Shown: positions 26,526-32,838 of the stretch, piece after piece
Numbering within the stretch: position 1 is the first letter of the stretch
How the letters are laid out: each line of letters begins with the position of its first letter
Origin: CAHJXG01 sp964235485
GTDB lineage: Bacteria > Pseudomonadota > Alphaproteobacteria > Acetobacterales > Acetobacteraceae
NCBI GenBank assembly: GCA_964235485.1
Contig: CAXSAZ010000019.1
Coordinates: forward strand, 1-64,000
Direction of reading: 5' to 3'
Length of the DNA stretch: 64,000 nt
Translations under genes and position numbers: made by a program
Notes under the pieces: model-generated
What the model was told of the DNA's origin: nothing
The model's database searches: none
The model's input: only the letters and a program-made list of their open reading frames with translations

Positions 26526-26966
26526 ATGCCCAGCACCTTGCCCGGCGGATTGATCGGCTGCGGGTCCTTCGCGATCAACCACCTCCATGCGTGGCGGGAC
26601 ATCGCGGGCGTGGAGATCGTCGCGATCTGCGACCGCGACCCGGCCCGCCTTGCCGCCTTGGGCAGCCAGTTCGGCATCGCGCGGCAGTACACCGACGCCG
26701 CCGCCATGCTGGCCGCGGAGGCGCTCGGCTTCGTGGACATCGCCACCGCCGTTCCGAGCCACCGGAGCCTGGTTGAGCTTGCGGCGCGGCATCGGTTGCC
26801 GGTTATCTGCCAGAAGCCGTTCGCGGCCACGATGGCGGACGCCCGCGCCATGGTGGACGCCTGCGCGACCGCCGGCGTTCCCCTGATGGTGCACGAGAAC
26901 TTCCGCTGGCAGCACCCGATCCGGCAGGTGCGCGCGGTGATCGACGCCGGGGGTCCGCTGCTTGAC
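26526..26966 (+). pseudogene. 5' fragment of a Gfo/Idh/MocA-family oxidoreductase
   Basis: The frame starts LPGGLIGCGSFAINHLHAWR (Rossmann motif) and continues through ICQKPFAATMADARAMVDAC and VPLMVHENFRWQHPIRQVRAVIDAG, which is the first half of a Gfo/Idh dehydrogenase. After about residue 145 all family similarity stops. The frame then reads through the antisense of another gene to a stop near 27359. Roughly 200 residues of the C-terminal substrate domain are missing, so this is a truncated gene. The breakpoint is near 26955-26970. Confidence 0.75.
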
Positions 26967-27179
26967 GCGCGGCTCGGCCTGCGCATCGACCCAGCCGCAA
27001 TCCATGCTGCTGACGTAGCCCGGCATCCGCTGCAGGCCGTGGCTGCGCGCCCCGTCGCGCTCGGCCGCGACGACGACCCCGGCCACCGTCCGCGCATCCG
27101 CCGGCGCCATGCCCCGGCTTCCGAAGATGGCAGCCACCAGGTCGGTCAGGTCCTCGACGGACAGGGTGGGCGTCTTCAC
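26967..27179 (-). pseudogene. 5' fragment of a malate/L-lactate dehydrogenase (Ldh_2 family)
   Basis: From a GTG at 27177-27179 the minus strand encodes VKTPTLSVEDLTDLVAAIFG, AAERDGARSHGLQRMPGYV and SMDCGWVDAQAEPRV. This is the characteristic N-terminus of Ldh_2-type NAD(P) dehydrogenases, including the catalytic SHG region. Similarity ends abruptly at about 26967, exactly where the convergent Gfo/Idh fragment ends. The remaining roughly 270 residues are absent. The frame continues leftward only as the antisense of the Gfo/Idh fragment. Confidence 0.75.
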
Positions 27180-27315
27180 GGCGTGCACGCTCCCGGCTGC
27201 AGGACGGCTCGCTCGGGAATGCTGAAGACCGCTTCCAAGGATGGCAACCATGCCTCCGCCCGAACGGCGCCGCAAGCGTCTGGCCGGCCTGCCATGCCCG
27301 CCGTTCGGGACGGAC

Positions 27316-27618
27316 TCAGCCGTCCGTTTCCGCCGCGGTTTCGCGCTGCCTCCTGCTGATCTCAAGCTCGTAGCGTGCGCGCACTGCCGCCGCGTCGTTG
27401 CCGTCCTCGCGCTGCTCGGCCTTGGACAGCAGCGTTGAGCGTGCGACTTCCCATTCCAGCGCCCGCATCAGGTGCTTGGCCGCATCGAGGTTGCCGATCC
27501 GGCACGCTTCATAGAAGGCGGTTGTGATCTGATCGGAAAGCCGCCGTTCGTAGCGCGGCTCGGCCGTCTTGAGCTGCTCGATCCGCGCCCGGCTCCGGAA
27601 GACGCGGAGGTCAGCCAT
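27316..27618 (-). CDS. Conserved-looking small helical protein of unknown function
   Basis: The 100-residue protein (ADLRVFRSRARIEQLKTAEP... then YEACRIGNLDAAKHLMRALEWEV) is helical and charged, with no signal peptide or membrane segment. I do not recognise the family with certainty. It resembles short uncharacterised proteins of Rhodospirillales, possibly helper proteins with a tetratricopeptide-like helical pair. The ATG at 27618 is selected because upstream sequence in the frame is proline-rich shadow. It lies beside the truncated-gene junction. Confidence 0.55.
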   Translation of the reverse strand: MADLRVFRSRARIEQLKTAEPRYERRLSDQITTAFYEACRIGNLDAAKHLMRALEWEVARSTLLSKAEQREDGNDAAAVRARYELEISRRQRETAAETDG

Positions 27619-27806
27619 AGGCGTTGCCCTGTGCCGGACCGGCCACGGGAAGCTTGGCGATCCCGGCGCCCCGTCCTGCCCAGCCGGGACGGCGGACTTC
27701 CGGGAAACCGGCCAGGGCGGAGGCGACGCTCGTGCGCATGGAAGCGGCGGACATGGCAGTTCTGATGTTGACAACCGCTGCAGGGAAACACGGCCGCCCC
27801 GTGCGG

Positions 27807-28097
27807 TCACGTTAGGTTTTGCCGGACCGGGTTGCCGTGATGCGTCCCCTGACGCACCCCGGCGCCGGGCACGGACGCGAACCTGACGCCAACCCCGGTT
27901 CCGTTCTCGTCAAGGAACTGCACGCCGCCCGCTTCCAGGGCGCGGCGGATCGCCGCGAGCGTCGTTTCGCGGGGCCGCACGGTCTCGTTCTCGATCATGT
28001 TCAGCGTCACGGCCGAAACGGCGGCGCGGTGCGCCAGGGTGGCTTGGGTCCATTTCAGCAACCCGCGAGCGGCGCGGATTTGGGCGGTGTTAATCAT
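27807..28097 (-). CDS. Xre-family helix-turn-helix regulator
   Basis: The 96-residue protein is essentially one HTH: NTAQIRAARGLLKWTQATLA, then VSAVTLNMIENETVRPRETT and LAAIRRALEAGGVQFLDENG. The last segment is the common ending of small alphaproteobacterial Xre regulators. It is divergent from the Y-RNA-like/Ro60/RtcB locus, with AT-rich DNA and an inverted repeat in between, so it is a good candidate regulator of that locus or of itself. No RtcR-type sigma-54 activator is present in the window. Confidence 0.85.
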   Translation of the reverse strand: MINTAQIRAARGLLKWTQATLAHRAAVSAVTLNMIENETVRPRETTLAAIRRALEAGGVQFLDENGTGVGVRFASVPGAGVRQGTHHGNPVRQNLT

Positions 28098-28115
28098 GGC
28101 CTCACAGCTTGGCAC

Positions 28116-28138
28116 AAACTTGAGAAAATCTAAAGTTT
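28116..28138. promoter_or_regulatory. Inverted repeat in the Xre / Y-RNA divergent region
   Basis: AAACTT at 28116-28121 and AAGTTT at 28133-28138 are separated by 11 bases inside a conspicuously AT-rich stretch. The element lies about 20 bases upstream of the Xre start and 120 bases upstream of the first Y-like RNA. It is a candidate Xre operator and promoter region. The call is based on position and symmetry only. Confidence 0.4.
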
Positions 28139-28142
28139 CTTG

Positions 28143-28171
28143 TTGACGTGCAGGAACAAGCGCGTGCATAT
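28143..28171 (+). promoter_or_regulatory. Candidate sigma-70 promoter for the Y-RNA/Ro60/RtcB locus
   Basis: TTGACG at 28143-28148 is followed after 17 bases by GCATAT at 28166-28171, a plausible -35/-10 pair pointing right. Transcription would begin near 28178, ahead of the hairpin at 28193 and the first Y-like RNA at 28254. The -10 is a weak match, so confidence is limited. Confidence 0.35.
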
Positions 28172-28192
28172 CGCGCCACCGACGGGTCGGAT

Positions 28193-28227
28193 GGGTTTGG
28201 GTTCTCTTGAAACGAACTCCCAAACCC
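28193..28227. other. Stable hairpin upstream of the Y-like RNAs
   Basis: GGGTTTGGG at 28193-28201 pairs perfectly with CCCAAACCC at 28219-28227 around a 17-base loop. No T-run follows, so it is not a standard terminator. It could insulate the RNA cluster, protect the 5' end of its transcript or be a regulator site. Confidence 0.45.
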
Positions 28228-28253
28228 GGGCATTGATGACCGTTGGGGCTATG

Positions 28254-28357
28254 GCGCGGGCCGGAAGCCAAGGGTTATCCTCCAGACTGCCAGATGTGGA
28301 CCGGGAGGTTCACAGCCTCGCAAGGGGCGGCACCCCCTTGGCAACATATGTCCGCGC
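28254..28357 (+). ncRNA. Y-RNA-like RNA A (first of three)
   Basis: GCGCGG (28254-28259) pairs with CCGCGC (28352-28357). An internal loop follows (GCCGGAA on the 5' side, AACATATGT on the 3' side), then an 8-bp upper stem of GCCAAGGG (28267-28274) with CCCTTGGC (28335-28342). TTATCC follows the upper stem, as in copies B and C. Inside is a T-arm-like hairpin, GAGG-TTCACAG-CCTC (28305-28319). A competing 7-bp hairpin, CAAGGGG/CCCCTTG (28321-28340), would correspond to the capped acceptor stem. No D arm is visible. The architecture matches bacterial Y RNAs adjacent to Ro60 genes; copy A is the most divergent. Confidence 0.6.
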
Positions 28358-28370
28358 AGCGTGCGTTGGC

Positions 28371-28487
28371 CCGGGCGGGCCGGAGTTCGACGGTTATCTG
28401 TCGTGGGTTCGAGTCCCATCGGCGCTGCAAGGCACCGTAGCTCAGCTTGGTAGAGCAATTGTCGTCGGCGATCCCATGACCGCCCGG
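28371..28487 (+). ncRNA. Y RNA B with complete permuted tRNA-like module (YrlA-like)
   Basis: The lower stem is CCGGGCGG (28371-28378) with CCGCCCGG (28480-28487), 8 bp. The internal loop is GCCGGAGT opposite CGATCCCATGA. The upper stem is TCGACGG (28387-28393) with TCGTCGG (28462-28468), using G-U ends. The module inside has tRNA parts in permuted order: T arm GTGGG-TTCGAGT-CCCAT (28403-28419); acceptor CGGCGCT/GGCACCG (28420-28437, one C-A mismatch) closed by a GCAA tetraloop; TA as U8-A9; D arm GCTC-AGCTTGGTA-GAGC (28440-28456); then A26. C28402 before the T arm and G28445 in the D loop would give the G15-C48 pair. YrlA-type Y RNAs recruit partners to Ro60 by tRNA mimicry. Confidence 0.85.
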
Positions 28488-28624
28488 CTGGTGAACAGGA
28501 AGGAGGCTGGCATGACGTTACCTGAACGACCGCAAAGCGCCGCGTGCGCCCGCGTCCGTCGATTTCGCCAGCCGAGTTTGCGGCCGATGCTGACCCACGC
28601 ATGACATCCTATTCCGACATTCCT

Positions 28625-28726
28625 CCGGCGGGCCGGAGGCCGAGGGTTACCTGGTCTGCTGCCGGTTCAAGTCCGAAGGCGTCCGACCGGACGCCGTAGC
28701 ACCCCTCGCCCACACATGCCCGCCGG
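28625..28726 (+). ncRNA. Y-RNA-like RNA C, tRNA-like module without D arm
   Basis: The lower stem CCGGCGGG (28625-28632) with CCCGCCGG (28719-28726) is a perfect 8 bp. The internal loop is CCGGAGGC opposite CCCACACATG. The upper stem is CGAGGG (28641-28646) with CCCTCG (28703-28708). The module contains a canonical T loop, TTCAAGT, between CGG and CCG (28663-28675), then a perfect 7-bp hairpin GGCGTCC-GACC-GGACGCC (28678-28695), the capped acceptor. TAGC follows and the D arm is missing. The 3' end lies 23 bases before the Ro60 start codon. Confidence 0.75.
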
Positions 28727-28749
28727 GTCACTTCGACACGAGGCGGGCT

Positions 28750-30333
28750 ATGACCAGCCATCTGAACATCCTTTCGCGACGCGCCGCGGCGGCCACGGCC
28801 CAGGCGCTGCCGATCCCCGGCACCGTGCCGAACGCGGCGGGTGGGCACGCCTTTGCCGTCGATGATTGGGCGCGGCTCGACCGTTTCCTGATCCTCGGGT
28901 CGGAGGGCGGCAGCTACTACGCCGGCGAGCGTCCGCTCACGCGCGACAACGCCGCAGCGGTGCTGCGCGCGGTCGCGGCGGATGGCCCCCGCGCCGTTGC
29001 GCGCATCGCCGCAATCAGCGAGGCCGGCCGCGCGCCGAAGAACGGCCCGGCCTTGTTCGCGCTCGCCCTGGCGGCGTCGGCCGACGACCTCGCCACCCGG
29101 CGCGCGGCCCTCCTCGCCCTGCCGCGCGTGGCCCGGACCGGCACGCACCTGTTCGAGTTCGCCGGGTTCGTGGAAGGCACACGCGGCTGGGGCCGGGCGC
29201 TGCGCCGGGCGGTGGGGGCGTGGTACGGCAGCCAGCCCGTGGACCGGCTCGCCTACCAGGTGGTCAAGTATCGCCAGCGCGGCGGCTGGTCGCACCGCGA
29301 CCTGCTGCGGCTCGCGCACCCGGAAACGGTTGAACCCGACCGTGCGGCGCTGCTCGACTGGGTGTGCCGCGGCACGGAGGGCGAGGCGCTGCCGACCCTG
29401 GCGCGCGCCGCATCGGCGCTTGGCCGGGCTGGCGCGGGGGCGGAAGCGGCGGCGCTGATCCGCGCGCACGACCTGCCGCGGGAGGCCGTGCCGACGGCGT
29501 TGCTGAACGACCCGGCGGTATGGGAGGCGCTGCTGGAGCGGATGCCGCTCACGGCGCTGGTGCGCTCGCTTGCCAAGCTGACCGTGGCTGGCGTGGTGAG
29601 GCCGCTCGGCGAGCGGCTGCCGCCCGTGCTGTCGGCGCTGGGCGACGTGGACCGCATCGCGCGGGCACGGCTGCACCCGCTGGCGATCCTGTTGGCGCTG
29701 CGCACCTACGCGGGGGGCCGGGGCGACCGCGGCGGCCTGCAATGGGAGCCGGTGCAGCCGGTGATCGACGCGCTGAACGCGGCCTTCTACACCGCGTTCG
29801 GGGCGGTCGAGCCGACGGGCAAGCGGCTGCTGCTGGCGCTCGACGTGTCGGGGTCGATGGCGGCGGGCCGTGTCGCCGGGTCGTCGCTGACGCCGCGCGA
29901 GGCGTCGGCGGCGATGGCGCTGATGACGGCGGCGACGGAGGCGAGCACCCATGTCATGGGCTTCGCCGACGCGCTCGTGCCGTTGTCGCTGTCGCCGTCC
30001 ATGCGGCTGGACGACGCCGTGCGCGCCGTGTCGGGCCTGCCGTTCGGCGCCACGGACTGCGCGCAGCCGATGCTGTATGCGCTGGAGCGGGGCCTCTCGG
30101 TCGATGCCTTCGTGGTTTACACGGACAGCGAAACCTGGGCCGGGGCGATCCACCCGGCGCAGGCGCTGCGGCAATACCGCGAGCGGACCGGCATCGCCGC
30201 GAAGCTCGTGGTGGTGGGCCTGGTGTCGAACGGGTTCAGCATCGCCGACCCGGCCGACGCCGGCATGTTGGACGTGGTGGGCTTCGACGCAGCCGCGCCC
30301 GCCGTGATCGCCGACTTCATCCGCGCCCAGTGA
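28750..30333 (+). CDS. rsr: Ro60 orthologue: TROVE and von Willebrand A domain RNA-binding protein (Rsr)
   Basis: The 527-residue protein has the TROVE ring of helical repeats at about residues 20-350, including the family motif YRQRGGWSHRDLLRLAHPE. A vWA domain follows, with the MIDAS sequence LLLALDVSGSMAAG near residue 365 and FVVYTDSETWAG later. Ro60 proteins bind the ends of misfolded RNAs in the ring cavity and Y RNAs on the outer surface. The gene follows three Y-like RNAs and precedes rtcB, the rsr-rtcB association known from Salmonella and other bacteria. It probably acts in RNA quality control or repair under stress. Family assignment is firm. Confidence 0.93.
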   Translation: MTSHLNILSRRAAAATAQALPIPGTVPNAAGGHAFAVDDWARLDRFLILGSEGGSYYAGERPLTRDNAAAVLRAVAADGPRAVARIAAISEAGRAPKNGPALFALALAASADDLATRRAALLALPRVARTGTHLFEFAGFVEGTRGWGRALRRAVGAWYGSQPVDRLAYQVVKYRQRGGWSHRDLLRLAHPETVEPDRAALLDWVCRGTEGEALPTLARAASALGRAGAGAEAAALIRAHDLPREAVPTALLNDPAVWEALLERMPLTALVRSLAKLTVAGVVRPLGERLPPVLSALGDVDRIARARLHPLAILLALRTYAGGRGDRGGLQWEPVQPVIDALNAAFYTAFGAVEPTGKRLLLALDVSGSMAAGRVAGSSLTPREASAAMALMTAATEASTHVMGFADALVPLSLSPSMRLDDAVRAVSGLPFGATDCAQPMLYALERGLSVDAFVVYTDSETWAGAIHPAQALRQYRERTGIAAKLVVVGLVSNGFSIADPADAGMLDVVGFDAAAPAVIADFIRAQ

Positions 30334-30403
30334 ACCACTCCGGCAGCTTTCTGAAAGGGCTGCCGGAGCACCTTTCCAAACGGCAACTCATAGGAGGACG
30401 ACC

Positions 30404-32794
30404 ATGCGTCGCCCCAGCGCCTACGAGACCCGCGCCCGCGAGCTGGCCACCCTCGCCGGCATCGACCCCGACAGCCGCGTTTCCCGCCCCGGCGAAGCGC
30501 CCGGCGGCCGCGGGATGCCCGCCTGGTGCGCCTTCCGCGACGCCGCGCGGGCCGAGCACCTTCAAGCCGAGATCGCCGCCGTCGCCTTGCCCGAGCAGGC
30601 CGCCGCCTATCGGGATGCACCCCTGCAAGTGTTCGGCCCGCACGAGGATGCGACGCTTGCGCAGATGCGCAACTGCATGGGCGTGGGCCGTGTCGCGGCG
30701 GGCGTGGTGTGCGCGGACGGGCACCTCGGCTACGCGCAGCCCGTGGGCGGCGTGATCGCCTATGAGGGCCAGGTCAGCATCTCCGGCGTCGGCTTCGACA
30801 TCGGTTGTTTCACTGGTGACACCCGCATCTTCACGCTGAACGGGCAGACCCCGACCCTTGCGGAGTGCGAAGGGCAATCGGTTTGGGTGCTGGCCTGTGA
30901 TGCCAAGGGCAAGCCGGTGCCGGCGCAAGGCGTCTGCACACGAACCCGCCGCGATGCGGCGCTGGTGCGGGTCACGCTGGACAGCGGCAAGTCGATCCGC
31001 TGCACGCCCGATCATCTGTTCATGCTTCGGAACGGCACCTATCGGCGTGCGGATGCCCTGGCGCCCGGCCAGTCGCTGATGCCGCTCTACACGACGACGG
31101 ACCGAGACGGCTACGTACTGGTCCGGAACAATCAAACCCGGCGCCTCATGCGGCTGCACTGGATGGTTCATCGCGCCGGGCTGACCGATCCGGCCCCGGA
31201 CCTTCAAGGTGACGAGTTGGTTCTGCATCACCGGAACTTCACCCCGGCTGACAACGACCCGCTGAACCTGCAGCCGCTGCGCAAGGTTGACCATGACGCC
31301 ATGCACGCGCGGATGCGGGACCGGGCGCACTTCAACACTCCTGAGTTCCACGAGAACCGCATCGCCGCGATCAGAAGGTTCTGGATCGGCGCCCGCCGAG
31401 ACGACGGCTTCATGGAGCGGCGCCGGAACACGGCGACGGCCAACATTACCGGCTACATGGAAGGGCGCCCCGAGGAGTTTCGTCATGCGATCAAGAACAA
31501 CGGGCGGCGTGGCTCTTCGCATCTCCTCCGGTTCAACACTGACCCGAACACGATCCGCCGCAACCGCGAGCGTGCCAGGAGGCCGACGCCGTGTCCGCTG
31601 TGCAGCGTCGAAATGATCTCGACGTCCTCCCTTTATTACCACGCGAAGAAGGAACACGCCGAGACGCTTGCGGCGGGTCTGCGGGCGGGACGGCAGCGTG
31701 GCAAGAACAGCGTGGCTGAGCGGTTGGTGCTCGGCGCGAACAACCACAAGGTCATCTCCATCGAACCCGTGGCAGAGCAGGAAGACGTGTTTTGCTTGTC
31801 CGTGCCGGGGCTGAACAACTTCGCCCTCGCGGACGGGGTGTTCGTCCACAACTGCGGCAACATGGCGGTGCGGCTCGACACGCCGTATGCGGCGGTGGCG
31901 GACCGGGCGGGCGCGATCCTGGCCGACATCCGCCGGGCGGTGTCGTTCGGCGTGGGGCGCACGAACGCCGAACGGGCCGAGCATCCCCTGTTCGACGACG
32001 AGGACGCTTGGCGTGACGCCGACATGACCGCCTACCGGCAGAAGGCAGCGGCGCAGCTCGGCACCGTGGGGTCGGGCAACCATTACGTGGACTTGATGCG
32101 GGACGAGGCCGGCTTCGTGTGGATCGGCGTCCACTTCGGCAGCCGCGGCTTGGGGCACACCTCGGCCACCAAGTACCTGAAGCTCGCCGGCGGCCAGGAC
32201 GGCATGAACGTGCCGCCCGCGGTGGTGGACGAGGACAGCGAGCTGGGCCGCCGCTACGTCGCGGCCATGGAACTGGCCGGCCGCTACGCTTATGCCGGGC
32301 GCGAATGGGTGGTGGAGCGCGTGCGCCGGATCATCGGCGGCGCGGTCACGGACAGCGTGCACAATCACCACAACTACGCTTGGCGGGAAACGCATAACGG
32401 GCGGAACTTGTGGGTGGTGCGCAAGGGCGCCACCCCCGCCTGGCCCGGCCAGCGCGGCTTCGTGGGCGGGTCCATGGGCGACGACGCGGTGATCATCGAG
32501 GGCGTGGACAGCCCGGCCGCGCAGGCGGCGCTGTATTCCACGGTCCACGGCGCCGGGCGGCTGTTCGGGCGGCAGCAGGCCAAGCGGTTGTTCAAGCGTG
32601 AGCAGATGGACGCTTGGCTGCAGGAGCGCGGCGTGCTGCTGGCCGGGGGCGACCTGGACGAAAGCCCGATGGCCTACCGCCGCCTGCCGGACGTGGTGGC
32701 GCAGCACGCCGGCACGATCCAGGTGCAGCACAGCCTGCGCCCGTTCGCGGTGGCCATGGCCGGGGACGGCGAGTTCGACCCATTCAAGGATTGA
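30404..32794 (+). CDS. rtcB: RNA-splicing ligase RtcB, interrupted by an intein
   Basis: The 796-residue precursor consists of an N-extein (134 residues), a 349-residue intein and a C-extein (313 residues), giving a mature ligase of about 447 residues. Extein motifs are VVCADGHLGYAQPVGGVIA, GVGFDIG|CGNMAVRL (metal-binding Cys right after the bar), HNHHNYAWRETH, VVRKGATPA and YSTVHGAGRLFGR, whose histidine is the guanylylation site. RtcB joins 2',3'-cyclic phosphate or 3'-phosphate ends to 5'-OH ends using GTP and Mn2+. The gene starts 70 bases after rsr with AGGAGG upstream and is very likely in its operon. No rtcA or rtcR is in the window. Activity depends on intein splicing. Confidence 0.94.
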   Translation: MRRPSAYETRARELATLAGIDPDSRVSRPGEAPGGRGMPAWCAFRDAARAEHLQAEIAAVALPEQAAAYRDAPLQVFGPHEDATLAQMRNCMGVGRVAAGVVCADGHLGYAQPVGGVIAYEGQVSISGVGFDIGCFTGDTRIFTLNGQTPTLAECEGQSVWVLACDAKGKPVPAQGVCTRTRRDAALVRVTLDSGKSIRCTPDHLFMLRNGTYRRADALAPGQSLMPLYTTTDRDGYVLVRNNQTRRLMRLHWMVHRAGLTDPAPDLQGDELVLHHRNFTPADNDPLNLQPLRKVDHDAMHARMRDRAHFNTPEFHENRIAAIRRFWIGARRDDGFMERRRNTATANITGYMEGRPEEFRHAIKNNGRRGSSHLLRFNTDPNTIRRNRERARRPTPCPLCSVEMISTSSLYYHAKKEHAETLAAGLRAGRQRGKNSVAERLVLGANNHKVISIEPVAEQEDVFCLSVPGLNNFALADGVFVHNCGNMAVRLDTPYAAVADRAGAILADIRRAVSFGVGRTNAERAEHPLFDDEDAWRDADMTAYRQKAAAQLGTVGSGNHYVDLMRDEAGFVWIGVHFGSRGLGHTSATKYLKLAGGQDGMNVPPAVVDEDSELGRRYVAAMELAGRYAYAGREWVVERVRRIIGGAVTDSVHNHHNYAWRETHNGRNLWVVRKGATPAWPGQRGFVGGSMGDDAVIIEGVDSPAAQAALYSTVHGAGRLFGRQQAKRLFKREQMDAWLQERGVLLAGGDLDESPMAYRRLPDVVAQHAGTIQVQHSLRPFAVAMAGDGEFDPFKD
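30806..31852 (+). mobile_element. RtcB intein with HNH-type endonuclease region
   Basis: The 349-residue insertion begins CFTGDTRIFTLNG (Cys1, block A) and has TPDHLFML (block B, with TxxH altered to TPDH). It ends CLSVPGLNNFALADGVFVHN (blocks F and G, penultimate His and final Asn) before the +1 Cys of the C-extein. All splicing residues are present. The central part has LVLHHRNFTPADNDPLNL, an HNH-like homing endonuclease core, and a Zn-finger-like CPLC...YYHAKKEH. Insertion is at GFDIG|CGN, the same active-site position used by known RtcB inteins. Presence of the endonuclease suggests the element may still be mobile. Confidence 0.92.
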
Positions 32795-32807
32795 GGGGTG
32801 ATCCGGC

Positions 32808-32838
32808 GGGCGTGGGTTTTTAAGCCCGGCCCACGCCC
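32808..32838. terminator. Terminator hairpin between rtcB and the convergent endonuclease gene
   Basis: GGGCGTGGG (32808-32816) pairs perfectly with CCCACGCCC (32830-32838) around a loop containing TTTTTAA. It lies 14 bases after the rtcB stop and overlaps the end of the leftward gene at 32820. It probably ends the rsr-rtcB transcript. Confidence 0.6.

Noticed and set aside
26307..27365. A 352-codon leftward open frame across the Gfo/Idh fragment
   Set aside because: Only its first part (26967-27179) is a genuine Ldh_2 fragment; the remainder is antisense of the Gfo/Idh fragment.
28110..28125. TGGCAC followed by TTGA, resembling a sigma-54 promoter as expected for RtcR control
   Set aside because: The spacing between the GG and the second element is one base short and the required GC dinucleotide is GA, so it does not meet the -24/-12 rule.
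28403..28456. Two halves of a tRNA (T arm then D arm) suggesting a permuted or split tRNA gene
   Set aside because: The acceptor stem is sealed by a GCAA tetraloop, there is no anticodon loop or CCA end, and the module is enclosed in a Y-RNA stem beside Ro60. A tRNA-mimic Y RNA explains it better than a functional tRNA.
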